From contig NZ_AUHA01000006.1 in the NCBI RefSeq assembly GCF_000422945.1, positions 124,001 to 188,000 of the forward strand: a DNA stretch of 64,000 bases, read 5' to 3'. Made by a program: the position numbers and the translations under genes. The notes beneath the pieces are model-generated. The model was not told where the DNA came from. It searched no databases and saw only the letters and a list, made by a program, of their open reading frames with translations. This stretch comes from Daejeonella oryzae DSM 19973 (GTDB taxonomy: Bacteria; Bacteroidota; Bacteroidia; Sphingobacteriales; Sphingobacteriaceae). The number at the start of each line of letters is the position of its first letter. Position 1 is the stretch's first letter. This document shows, in pieces, positions 35,579 to 43,529 of the stretch.

Positions 35579-35653
35579 TAAACATTCCGGTCGGTAATCA
35601 CCTTTAACTATTAACTAAAAGCTTAACTGAAAAAAAGTGAGGCGGAATGTTTA
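35579..35653 (+). other. Long-range inverted repeat in front of the dodecin gene
   Basis: An 11-nt arm TAAACATTCCG (35579-35589) has its exact reverse complement at 35643-35653, 53 nt further on and 17 nt before the dodecin ATG. It could fold in the leader or mark a protein-binding site. It does not match the conserved FMN riboswitch core. Confidence 0.4.
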
Positions 35654-35670
35654 CTTAAAAAAACAGGATC

Positions 35671-35874
35671 ATGTCGGTATTAAAGGTTATTGAAATTTTA
35701 GCTAATTCTCCCCAGAGTTGGGAGGATGCTACACAGCAGGGTATTACTGAAGCAAGTAAAAATATTAAAAATATCAGGTCTGCTTATGTGAAAGATCAGA
35801 GCGCAAAGGTAACCGACGGAAAAATTACCAATTACCGTGTCAACTTAAAAATTACCTTCGAAATCACTCATTAA
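35671..35874 (+). CDS. Dodecin (flavin-binding protein)
   Basis: 67-residue protein forming hollow dodecamers that store flavins or CoA-related ligands in relatives. The sequence has the dodecin signature: VIEILANSPQSWEDATQQGI with the flavin-stacking Trp region, KNIRSAYVKDQSAKV, and the last strand YRVNLKITFEI. Length is normal. It is followed within 25 bp by two BON-domain genes on the same strand, suggesting a stress- or envelope-related unit. No flavin-biosynthesis gene is nearby. Confidence 0.93.
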   Translation: MSVLKVIEILANSPQSWEDATQQGITEASKNIKNIRSAYVKDQSAKVTDGKITNYRVNLKITFEITH

Positions 35875-35896
35875 ATTGAACCCAAATCAAAATCTC

Positions 35897-36382
35897 ATGA
35901 AATTAAAATCATTTAAGAACTCAATTGCTGTTATGATGATGATGGGTTTAACACTCTTATATTCCTGTAAACAAAGTGATTCTCAGATTCAGGCAGATAG
36001 CCAGGCAAAAGTTGCTGTTGTTGATTCTGATGTAAGTGTGGCGGTTAGCGGGGGTGTTGTTACTCTGACGGGTGAAGTAAAAGATGATCAAACTAAATCT
36101 GCGGTTGGCGATGCTGTAAAAGATGTAAAGGGTGTTAAATCAGTTGTCAATAATACCACGGTAAGTTCTCCGGAAATTGTAATTGATTCTGATACTGAAC
36201 TGAAATCAACTTTGGAAAGAACTTTTACCCAAAAAGGAATTAATGGGGTAAGTTTTTCTGTAAATAATGGCGAAGTAACACTGAACGGTGAAATAGACCG
36301 GGCCGATCTGGTTAAAGTTATGCAGGCTGCTAATGAAGCTAACCCTAAAAAAGTAATAAACCAGTTAACAATAAAGAATTAA
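35897..36382 (+). CDS. Lipoprotein with two BON domains
   Basis: 161 residues from the ATG at 35897 (an in-frame TTG seven codons earlier is less likely, since only 1 bp separates it from the dodecin stop codon). The leader ends LLYSC (Cys24), giving an anchored lipoprotein. Two BON repeats follow, each with the glycine turn and strand pattern: VSVAVSGGVVTLTGEVKD...VKDVKGVKSV and GVSFSVNNGEVTLNGEIDR. BON domains bind phospholipid or membrane surfaces, as in OsmY. Only 3 bp separate it from the next gene. Confidence 0.88.
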   Translation: MKLKSFKNSIAVMMMMGLTLLYSCKQSDSQIQADSQAKVAVVDSDVSVAVSGGVVTLTGEVKDDQTKSAVGDAVKDVKGVKSVVNNTTVSSPEIVIDSDTELKSTLERTFTQKGINGVSFSVNNGEVTLNGEIDRADLVKVMQAANEANPKKVINQLTIKN

Positions 36383-36385
36383 AAT

Positions 36386-36763
36386 ATGGCACTACAGGAA
36401 AAATACAGCGAGGTCATCAGCCTTGCGAAATCAAACGGAATAAATGACCTGAAAGTTAACGAGCAGAATAATATTTTATATGTCTCCGGAACTGCAGGAT
36501 CTGAAGAGGTTAAAAGAAAAATTTGGGATTCCTATCAACGTCTTGATCCGGATATGAGATCAGGCGATATGGTTTTAGATATTGCAGTAATTCCTCAATT
36601 TGGTCAGCAAACCTATACGGTTAAATCTGGCGATAGTTTGAGTAAAATAGCTTCAAACTATGACAAACTCTCCTGGCAGGAAATTTTTGAAGCAAATAAG
36701 GATACCATCAGCAATCCTGATCTGATTCATCCTGGCCAGGTTTTAAAAATTCCTTCCAAATAA
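36386..36763 (+). CDS. BON-LysM protein (Kbp/YgaU-like)
   Basis: 125 residues without a signal peptide. The N-terminal half is a BON domain (YSEVISLAKSNGINDLKVNEQNNILYVSGTAGSEEVKRKIW); the C-terminal half is a LysM domain (QTYTVKSGDSLSKIASNYDKLSWQEIFEANKD...HPGQVLKIP). This is the architecture of E. coli Kbp (YgaU), a cytoplasmic potassium-binding stress protein of 149 residues; this copy is shorter. Potassium binding is inferred from homology only. It is the third gene of the dodecin cluster and is followed by a terminator hairpin. Confidence 0.88.
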   Translation: MALQEKYSEVISLAKSNGINDLKVNEQNNILYVSGTAGSEEVKRKIWDSYQRLDPDMRSGDMVLDIAVIPQFGQQTYTVKSGDSLSKIASNYDKLSWQEIFEANKDTISNPDLIHPGQVLKIPSK

Positions 36764-36770
36764 CCAGGTA

Positions 36771-36803
36771 TAAAAAAAGGATTGAGCTAATAACTCAATC
36801 CTT
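36771..36803. terminator. Terminator between the BON-LysM gene and the convergent membrane-protein gene
   Basis: AAGGATTGAG/CTCAATCCTT is a perfect 10-bp stem (36777-36786 with 36794-36803). An A-run lies on the left, giving a U-run for the minus-strand gene; the right side has few Ts, so it is stronger for the minus strand. Confidence 0.75.
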
Positions 36804-36825
36804 CATTATGTAAACACGGGTTGTA

Positions 36826-37284
36826 TTAATTTTCTAAAGGAAGTCCGCCATCTGTACGAGCCATCTCTCTGATCATTTCTTTGATTTCCCACCGGGTTTT
36901 CTCATTTCTTATCAGACCCAGATTTAATGAATGTACGCTTTCTTCTGTATGTACTTTTAACTCACAAAAGCGGGTGCTTATATGCGTAATATCCTTAGCA
37001 GAAACTGAAATCATTTCACCTTCGCGGGGATTAAAGTATTTTAAAGTTCCACCGGCAATTTGCACAAATGGGACTTTAATTCTTTTACTGATCAGCTTGA
37101 TCATCACGGCAAGAAAAACCAATCCGAGTATAACATTTAACAGACTCAGAGCCGGAAAATTGAAGTAAAAAGCTACTCCCAATGTATTTAAAAACAATAA
37201 TGACAAAAATATCTTAGCGAACATCCATAAACGTGCATCATTATTTGAAGAGCGATAATGCGAAATGTCAAGTTGATAAGTCAT
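36826..37284 (-). CDS. Hypothetical inner-membrane protein with two helices
   Basis: 152 residues. Two close hydrophobic helices (about residues 24-43 and 46-66) are followed by a soluble, strand-rich domain (FVQIAGGTLKYFNPREGEMISVSAKDITHI), a layout like PH-domain or YcxB-type membrane proteins. No family that I can name. Convergent with the BON-LysM gene. Function unknown. Confidence 0.75.
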   Translation of the reverse strand: MTYQLDISHYRSSNNDARLWMFAKIFLSLLFLNTLGVAFYFNFPALSLLNVILGLVFLAVMIKLISKRIKVPFVQIAGGTLKYFNPREGEMISVSAKDITHISTRFCELKVHTEESVHSLNLGLIRNEKTRWEIKEMIREMARTDGGLPLEN

Positions 37285-37372
37285 ACGGTTATAATTAAGT
37301 TTGAGACAAGGTATACGGAGGATTTTATAAAAAGTTATACTCGCTTAATAAAATTAACAATAACGTAATATA

Positions 37373-37831
37373 TTAACTTTCACTGTACGCAGGCAGCTCA
37401 TTTACAAATTTATAGCTTGCTTCATTAAGATCTATCCGGCAACAAAAATGTTGTAATCCATTGCTTACCATGAGCCATTTTACCTTATGAACTAAATTAT
37501 ACCGGGCAACCTGATCAAAAGTTTCCTGAGTAATTGAAATCTGCGGAGCTTTACATTCCACCAATAGTATTTTTTCGCCTGCCGAATTATAAAATAAAAT
37601 ATCTGTCCGTTTTTGAAGAGTATTCAATCTCAATCCGCCTTCCAGTTTAATAAGAGAACGCGGATATTTTTTTTCGGAGATGAGATACTGAACTACATGC
37701 TGTCTCACCCATTCTTCCGGTGTTAATAAGAGGTATTTTTTGCGGATTTCATCAAAAATGAAATAGTTGCCAGATTCCTCTTTGATTCGGAAAGGAAAGG
37801 AAGGTAAATTTAAGGGTACAGGTTCAAACAT
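37373..37831 (-). CDS. HsdR_N-like nuclease-fold protein (not a restriction system)
   Basis: 152 residues matching the stand-alone type I restriction HSDR_N_2 domain: EEWVRQHVVQYLISEKKYP, LRLNTLQKRTDILFYN and the nuclease-like core KILLVECKAPQ (D-E-x-K arrangement), then QVARYNLVHKVKWLMVSNG. There are no HsdM or HsdS genes and no helicase domain, so it is not a type I restriction enzyme. Such small proteins are commonly found beside holA in Bacteroidota. DNA processing is possible; role unknown. Divergent from holA. Confidence 0.85.
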   Translation of the reverse strand: MFEPVPLNLPSFPFRIKEESGNYFIFDEIRKKYLLLTPEEWVRQHVVQYLISEKKYPRSLIKLEGGLRLNTLQKRTDILFYNSAGEKILLVECKAPQISITQETFDQVARYNLVHKVKWLMVSNGLQHFCCRIDLNEASYKFVNELPAYSES

Positions 37832-37924
37832 GCTGATTGCAGAAAGGCTGAATTTATGTAAAATCTAAGATTTTTAATCTCACAATTTTTGCTGACCCAT
37901 TATTTTGTAATTTGCGGCCAGAAT

Positions 37925-38956
37925 ATGAATATCCATGACCTTGTAAAAGATCTCAAAAGCCGAAAGTTTAAGCCGGTATATCTTCTCCACGGAGAAGAAT
38001 CTTATTATATAGATAAGATCAGCGATTATATTGAAGATAACGTGCTTTCAGATGCAGAAAAGGGCTTCAACCAAACCATTCTATACGGCAAAGACACCGA
38101 TATAATGACGATTCTGAATTCTGCAAAACGTTTTCCAATGATGAGCGAATTTCAGGTTGTACTTGTAAAAGAGGCTCAGGAATTAAAATGGGGAAAAGAT
38201 AGCGAGGACGACAAAAAAGCTGTTGATCCTTTGTTGAATTATCTGGAACATCCCCTGCAAAGTACTATTCTGGTGTTTTGTTATAAACACGGGAAATTTG
38301 ATAAGCGAAAAAAAACCTACAAAGCAATTGATAAAAAAGGGCTGGTTTTTGAATCTGCACAGGTTTATGAAAATAAAATTGCATCATGGATAGAGGATTT
38401 TGTTCGTGAAAAGAATTATCGGATAAATGCACGTGCGGCGGCACTAATGGCCGAATATCTGGGTAATGATCTTTCTAAAATTGCCAATGAGCTTGAAAAG
38501 CTAATGTTAAACTGTGTTCCCGGAACTGAAATTAATGCCGAAGATGTACAGGATAATATTGGCATCAGTAAAGAATATAATGTATTTGAGCTTCAAAATG
38601 CATTGGTGAGGAGAGATGTTTTCAAAGTAAATCAAATCATTCAATATTTTGCTTCCAACCCAAAAGCTAATCCAATGCCTTTGGTTTTAGGTGCTTTGAA
38701 TACGTATTTCAGCAAGGTTTTAAAATTCCATTATGCAAAAGACCGCTCGCAGCAGGGATTAGCCAAAGAGTTGGGAGTAAGCCCCTATTTTGTTAAAGAT
38801 TATGAAATTGCCGGGAGGAACTTTGATAAGATTAAAACTTTTCAGGTAATAAGTTATTTGCGTGACTGCGATTTGCGTTCTAAAGGAGTTGATGCTACAG
38901 GTAATACAAGTGACGGCGAATTGCTGAAAGAACTGGTGTTTAAGATTATCCATTAA
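37925..38956 (+). CDS. holA: DNA polymerase III subunit delta
   Basis: Clamp-loader wrench that opens the beta sliding clamp. AAA+-like layout: FKPVYLLHGEESYYIDKISDYIED near the N terminus, domain II with LMAEYLGNDLSKIANELEKL, and a C-terminal collar domain ending in ELLKELVFKIIH. 343 residues from the ATG at 37925. An in-frame TTG at 37889 is rejected because homologues begin at the MNIHDLVKDL-type segment. Single gene. Confidence 0.94.
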   Translation: MNIHDLVKDLKSRKFKPVYLLHGEESYYIDKISDYIEDNVLSDAEKGFNQTILYGKDTDIMTILNSAKRFPMMSEFQVVLVKEAQELKWGKDSEDDKKAVDPLLNYLEHPLQSTILVFCYKHGKFDKRKKTYKAIDKKGLVFESAQVYENKIASWIEDFVREKNYRINARAAALMAEYLGNDLSKIANELEKLMLNCVPGTEINAEDVQDNIGISKEYNVFELQNALVRRDVFKVNQIIQYFASNPKANPMPLVLGALNTYFSKVLKFHYAKDRSQQGLAKELGVSPYFVKDYEIAGRNFDKIKTFQVISYLRDCDLRSKGVDATGNTSDGELLKELVFKIIH

Positions 38957-39009
38957 TCCGGCATATCCCCATTCAGCAAAATTAGATTTGTCTTATAAAC
39001 AGATTGATT

Positions 39010-39210
39010 TTATAATATAGGTATTGATGTTAGAGAAACGGGAGAAATGTTTGAAACCATAAAAATCAGAATTCCAACAATTGCAGAAACCCAAATAATA
39101 GTAAGCAATGTTTCTTGTTTTCGGCGAGTGTAATTTACAGCATTATCTTTCCAGCTGATAACAGAATCATTTCGGAAATTTACCAGAACGTATTTATTGA
39201 ACTGCTGAAT
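39010..39210 (-). pseudogene. Possible small membrane protein without ATG start (66 codons)
   Basis: On the minus strand the frame that ends with TAA at 39010-39012 is open back to a TAA at 39214-39216. It encodes a protein-like sequence: a polar N half (NKYVLVNFRNDSVISWKDNA), a basic stretch YTRRKQE, one strong membrane helix (TLLTIIWVSAIVGILIFMV) and a short tail ending SIPIL. No ATG or GTG is available before the helix; ATT (39208-39210), CTG nine codons in or TTG at codon 35 would have to start it. Either a real small protein with a rare start or a decayed gene. The rest of the gap 38957-39279 shows nothing else. Confidence 0.35.
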
Positions 39211-39279
39211 AGATTAACTTCTATGCGGTATTCTAAATTATAATGATAAAATTTGCCGCCCCTAAGTTGATCACGTAAT

Positions 39280-41124
39280 ATGAAAATTGTCATCGCCGAA
39301 AAACCTTCTGTCGCCCGTGAATTAGCCAAAGTTTTTGGTGCTACTTCTAAAAAGGATGGGTATATAGAAGGAAAGGGATATTCATTCACCTGGGCTTTTG
39401 GCCATTTACTGCAGCTGGCTCCGCCTCAGGATTACGGTTATTACGGATGGAGGGTTCAGCACCTGCCTATGCTTCCCCAAAAGTTCAAGTTAGCTATTCG
39501 TAAAATAAAAACTAAGGACGGGGTTGTAGAAGATCCCGGTGTAAGAAAACAGCTGAATACCATTAAAATGCTGTTTGATGAAGCTACCGAAATTATAGTT
39601 GCTACTGATGCCGGGAGGGAAGGCGAGCTCATCTTCAGATATATCTATTATTTTTTAAAATGCAAAAAGCCATTTAAACGATTGTGGATTTCATCACAAA
39701 CAGACGAAGCCATAAAAGAAGGATTTCGCAATTTAAAACCGGGAACAGATTACGACACTTTATTTAATTCAGCTCATTGCAGATCAGAGTCAGATTGGCT
39801 GGTTGGGATGAACGCAACTCAGGCTTTAAGTATTTCTGCAGGCAACAGATCTGTGTTGTCTCTCGGTCGGGTGCAAACGCCCACATTAGCTATGATCTGC
39901 TCGAGGTTTCTGGAATCAAAAAACTTTGTTCCGCAGATTTTTTACCATGTAAGTATTCAGTTATCTAAAGATGGTGCTTTATTTAAAGCAATCTCATTTG
40001 AGAATTTTAAAACCAGAGAGCTGGCGCAGGTGGTTTTTGATAGCGTAAAAAATGTATCAGGCGGTCATGCTGCCGGAGGATTTTTAAAAAATGTAGAATC
40101 AAAACCCAGAAAAGAACCGCCTCCGCTTTTGCATGATCTAAGTAGTTTACAGCAGGAAGCCAATAAGAAAAAAGGATATACTGCTGATCAGACATTAACC
40201 ATTTTGCAAAGTTTGTATGAAGGCAAATTAGTATCCTATCCGCGTACCGGCAGCCGCTATATTGGTGATGATGTTTTTGCCGGTGTTCCTCAACTGATTG
40301 ATAAATTAACCGCTCATGCTGATTTTGGAAAGCAGGCTTCATTTCTGTTAACTATCCCGTTAAATAAACGGAGTGTGAATGCCAAAAAGGTAACGGATCA
40401 CCATGCTATTTTGCCTACCGGGATAGCCCCCGGAAATTTAAGTGAAGACCGGCAAGCTGTTTATGATATGGTTGCCGGGCGTATGCTCGAATCTTTCCAT
40501 AAAGAATGTATCAAAGAAATCACTAAAATCACTATAGAATCGGGGTCTGATTTTATTGCAAATGGAACAGTTATTCAATCAGCTGGCTGGAGATCTGTTT
40601 ATAACGAGCCCGATGAGGAAAAGAAAGAGGAAGAAAACAATACACTCCCCAAAGTGAAAACAGGTGAATACCTGCCGGTTGAAAATAAAGTAATTCTTGA
40701 AAAACAAACTAAACCCAAACCTTTATATAATGAAGCCAGCCTGTTGAAGGCTCTGGAAACATCGGGCAAAGAAATTGACGACGAGGAATTACGATATGCT
40801 ATGAAAGATAGCGGACTTGGAACTCCTGCTACCCGTGCCTCAATTATAGAAACTTTAATAAAACGGGAATATATAACCCGGGAGAAAAAAAATCTGGTGC
40901 CTACGGGCAGAGGACTTGCCGTATATGAAGTTGTTAAGGATAAAAAAATAGCCCAGGCAGAATTAACCGGAACATGGGAAAAACGCCTGGAGGAAATCAG
41001 ATCCGGCGCATCAGTAACTGAGTTTAAAGAAGAAATAAAAGAATATACCCGTTCTATAACTCAGGAACTTTTACAAGCAGGACCAGGTCTTGCAAAATCT
41101 ATCAGCCAGGCAGTAGTTCAGTAA
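39280..41124 (+). CDS. topB: DNA topoisomerase III
   Basis: Type IA topoisomerase relaxing and decatenating DNA. The TOPRIM domain starts KIVIAEKPSVARELAKVFG and has ATDAGREGELIFRYIYY; the catalytic Tyr320 is in LVSYPRTGSRYIG. HAILPTG and GLGTPATRASIIE are further family marks. 614 residues, shorter than E. coli TopB (653) and without C-terminal zinc fingers, ending in a helical tail after the core. In Bacteroidota it often travels on mobile elements, but none is seen here, so this looks like the chromosomal copy. Confidence 0.95.
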   Translation: MKIVIAEKPSVARELAKVFGATSKKDGYIEGKGYSFTWAFGHLLQLAPPQDYGYYGWRVQHLPMLPQKFKLAIRKIKTKDGVVEDPGVRKQLNTIKMLFDEATEIIVATDAGREGELIFRYIYYFLKCKKPFKRLWISSQTDEAIKEGFRNLKPGTDYDTLFNSAHCRSESDWLVGMNATQALSISAGNRSVLSLGRVQTPTLAMICSRFLESKNFVPQIFYHVSIQLSKDGALFKAISFENFKTRELAQVVFDSVKNVSGGHAAGGFLKNVESKPRKEPPPLLHDLSSLQQEANKKKGYTADQTLTILQSLYEGKLVSYPRTGSRYIGDDVFAGVPQLIDKLTAHADFGKQASFLLTIPLNKRSVNAKKVTDHHAILPTGIAPGNLSEDRQAVYDMVAGRMLESFHKECIKEITKITIESGSDFIANGTVIQSAGWRSVYNEPDEEKKEEENNTLPKVKTGEYLPVENKVILEKQTKPKPLYNEASLLKALETSGKEIDDEELRYAMKDSGLGTPATRASIIETLIKREYITREKKNLVPTGRGLAVYEVVKDKKIAQAELTGTWEKRLEEIRSGASVTEFKEEIKEYTRSITQELLQAGPGLAKSISQAVVQ

Positions 41125-41229
41125 TTTAACTGAAGCCGGATGAAATCAACAATCTATATTTAAGTCATATTGAGCCGGTAAATTCTCACCAACGTAGTCA
41201 GTATAATTCCGTTGCCGGGATAAGTTTTA

Positions 41230-42552
41230 TTATTGCTCATAATAAACCTTTATACGCTTCGATTTTTGTCTTGTTTTGAGCCAATCCTCAATTTTAGATC
41301 TTTCACTATTGTTCAAACTATTTTTAAGGGTGAATACCACAATTGACTGCTTTTCAGGAACAGGTAAAGAATCACGAAACACATACGAATCGGAAAATGA
41401 GCATTTAATAATCTGCGGATATAAAATCCGGATTTCATTTAAAACCTGCCTGCCCCGAAAACTTCTTGCCTGCAAACTGTCAATATAATTTTCCTTCCCC
41501 TGCACTTGCAAATTTAGCCGATTCATTTCTGCCTTTAAATTATCCAGCTCGCTTGTTTTCTTGGTCAATTGATCAAAAGAAAGGCCTTGGAGGAAATCTA
41601 CCTTCACTTTGTTTAGAGAGTAATCTTTTGCTTTTTCTCTTATTCTCTGTTTTTGAGGATCAGTTAATGTGGCACCGCCGTAAACTAATCTTATTGAATT
41701 CCTGTCGGGATTAATTTCATTCTTCAATAAATAGTTACCTTCTATAACGCTGATACTTTTCACATAATCTGTAGCGTTCTTTACAAATTTTTCTTTTTGA
41801 ACCAGGTTATAGCCAAAATAAATACTCGGGATTAGAACTAGAGAAATTACGATGGTAATCCATCTGTTTACTCTCTTTTTTTGAGCGTCATCAACTATAG
41901 TTCTTATCGGGAATTTCAGAATTTGTGAAATAACCACAGACGAAATAGCGATAAAGACAGTGTTAATTGTAAACAAATAGAAAGCTCCGAAAAAATAATC
42001 AAATTTGCCGGATGCCAATCCATAACCTGCGGTACACAGCGGAGGCATTAATGCTGTAGCAATTGCCACACCCGGAATAACATTCCCTTTGTGCTTACTG
42101 CTTATTGCTACAATGCCTGCCAAGCCGCCAAATAATGCAATCAATACATCATAAATGGTTGGACTTGTTCGGGCTAATAATTCAGAATGTGCAGTAGAGA
42201 TCGGGCTCATTGCGAAATAGGCGGTTGAAGCCAGCAGACTGGCGCTAACTGCAAAGGCAAAATGTTTTAGAGCTTTTCGAAAGAGCGGGAAATTATAGGT
42301 TGCAATACTATAACCCATGCCATTTATGGGGCCCATTAATGGAGATATAAGCATTGCTCCTATAATAACTGCTGTGGAATTCATATTTAATCCAACCGAA
42401 GCTATTAGTATTGCAAATACCAGAATCCAAAGATTTGTGCCCTTAAAAATAATATCCTTCAAAATGGATTGATGGATCTTATCATAACTATCCACATCAC
42501 TTTCCAGATCAATTGAACCTAGAATTTTCCTAATTAACACAAACTGCTTCAT
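41230..42552 (-). CDS. DUF389 family membrane protein
   Basis: 440 residues. About six membrane helices occupy residues 40-255 and include the DUF389 hallmarks GAMLISPLMGPINGMGYS and GVAIATALMPPLCTAGYGLASG. A C-terminal soluble part contains a heptad-rich coiled segment (TKKTSELDNLKAEMNRLNLQVQGKENYIDSLQ split around it). Function of the family is unknown; transport or channel activity has been suggested. Single gene, convergent with topB. Confidence 0.9.
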   Translation of the reverse strand: MKQFVLIRKILGSIDLESDVDSYDKIHQSILKDIIFKGTNLWILVFAILIASVGLNMNSTAVIIGAMLISPLMGPINGMGYSIATYNFPLFRKALKHFAFAVSASLLASTAYFAMSPISTAHSELLARTSPTIYDVLIALFGGLAGIVAISSKHKGNVIPGVAIATALMPPLCTAGYGLASGKFDYFFGAFYLFTINTVFIAISSVVISQILKFPIRTIVDDAQKKRVNRWITIVISLVLIPSIYFGYNLVQKEKFVKNATDYVKSISVIEGNYLLKNEINPDRNSIRLVYGGATLTDPQKQRIREKAKDYSLNKVKVDFLQGLSFDQLTKKTSELDNLKAEMNRLNLQVQGKENYIDSLQARSFRGRQVLNEIRILYPQIIKCSFSDSYVFRDSLPVPEKQSIVVFTLKNSLNNSERSKIEDWLKTRQKSKRIKVYYEQ

Positions 42553-42870
42553 TGATGAAATTAATTAACCGCTGTACAAGCCCAAAATATACGAAGTTTA
42601 AATTTTTATATTTCAGGTTAGGTCTCCTAATTATTAAAACGAGTCAAATGAGAACTCCAGGTTTCATACTGCTTTTATTGATAGTTTTAATTTTAAAACG
42701 AGGATATCCTGCAGAAGAGTCTTTGGTTTTTCCTGAAAATGGGTTTTAAAACCGGCTTTATTTAATCGGAAAATTTTTAAAAATGAGATTGAGCACCTTT
42801 CAAAAATGATGAAATTGTAACAAGATTTGATTGTAAGCGTTCAATCTGAAATTAAACCAAAACTAATTAT
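42553..42870. other. 318-bp intergenic region between DUF389 and the OmpA gene
   Basis: AT-rich divergent region. It contains a 33-codon frame (42648-42749, starting MRTPGFILLLLIVLILKRG) that I do not trust, and no clear TANNTTTG box in front of the OmpA gene. Nothing else is evident. Confidence 0.5.
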
Positions 42871-43410
42871 ATGAAATTTAGCAGATCAAAACTTAGCATC
42901 CTTATTTTAGCATTTTCAACTTCTGCAGTATTATTCGGATCCTGTAAAGCCAAAAAGATTGCTGCAATTCCTCCTGCTGTGCAAGTAACAGAAGAGGTTA
43001 AACCAGCTCCAACTCCAGCGCCGGTAGAAAGGGAAGTGGAAACAGCTCCGGCTCCGGCACCAGAAAAAATGCCTGATTTTAATTACAGCAATATTCAGTT
43101 CGAATTCAATTCCGCTGTTTTAAAGACATCCTCATATTCTGTTCTGGATCAGATTGCCGCGGAGATGAAAAAATACCCGGCCGTTAAATTTAATATTAAA
43201 GGGCATTCTTCTTTAGAAGGCACAGAACAAAGAAATATGACTTTGTCAATTGACCGGGCAAATGCGGTAAAAGCTTTTATTGTAAATGTAGGAGTGGAGG
43301 GAAGTAATCTGACCAGCATTGGGTTGGGTGAATCAAAGCCTATTGCTTCCAACGACACAGAGCAAGGACGGGTGCTTAATCGACGTGTAGAGATCGAGAA
43401 AATTAATTAA
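42871..43410 (+). CDS. OmpA-family lipoprotein (Pal-like)
   Basis: 179 residues: lipoprotein leader ending LFGSC (Cys25), a Pro/Ala-rich linker (PAPTPAPVEREVETAPAPAP), then one OmpA C-terminal domain (about 70-178) that should hold the outer membrane to peptidoglycan. The usual GHTD-x-x-G loop reads GHSSLEG, so the Asp that contacts diaminopimelate in E. coli OmpA is Ser; the downstream Arg in SIDRANAV and the NRRVEI ending are kept. This GHxSxEG variant occurs in Bacteroidota. Followed by a strong bidirectional terminator. Confidence 0.92.
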   Translation: MKFSRSKLSILILAFSTSAVLFGSCKAKKIAAIPPAVQVTEEVKPAPTPAPVEREVETAPAPAPEKMPDFNYSNIQFEFNSAVLKTSSYSVLDQIAAEMKKYPAVKFNIKGHSSLEGTEQRNMTLSIDRANAVKAFIVNVGVEGSNLTSIGLGESKPIASNDTEQGRVLNRRVEIEKIN

Positions 43411-43474
43411 GCTTCTGAAATTGTCTAAGAGTTTTTACAAAGATTCAATGGTAATTTTTCTTTTCAATTTCTCA

Positions 43475-43518
43475 TAAAAAAACCGGTCTGAATTATATTT
43501 CAGACCGGTCTTTTTTTT
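43475..43518. terminator. Strong bidirectional terminator
   Basis: ACCGGTCTGAA/TTCAGACCGGT is a perfect 11-bp stem (43482-43492 with 43499-43509) with a 6-nt loop, a seven-A run on the left and eight Ts on the right. It serves both the OmpA gene and the SusD gene. Confidence 0.92.
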
Positions 43519-43529
43519 AACATTCTAAT

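Noticed and set aside
35505-35670. FMN riboswitch before dodecin
   Set aside because: The conserved AGGATA and GCCC-type core elements are absent; only a plain inverted repeat is seen.
37373-37831. Type I restriction-modification system
   Set aside because: No methylase, specificity subunit or helicase domain is encoded nearby.
39280-41124. topB as a sign of a conjugative or mobile element
   Set aside because: No tra, relaxase, integrase or repeat is in the surroundings, and base use matches the neighbours.
42552-42749. Small hydrophobic frame starting MRTPGFILLLL within a 65-codon frame
   Set aside because: No ribosome-binding site or promoter box, low complexity typical of AT-rich intergenic DNA, and no recognised family.
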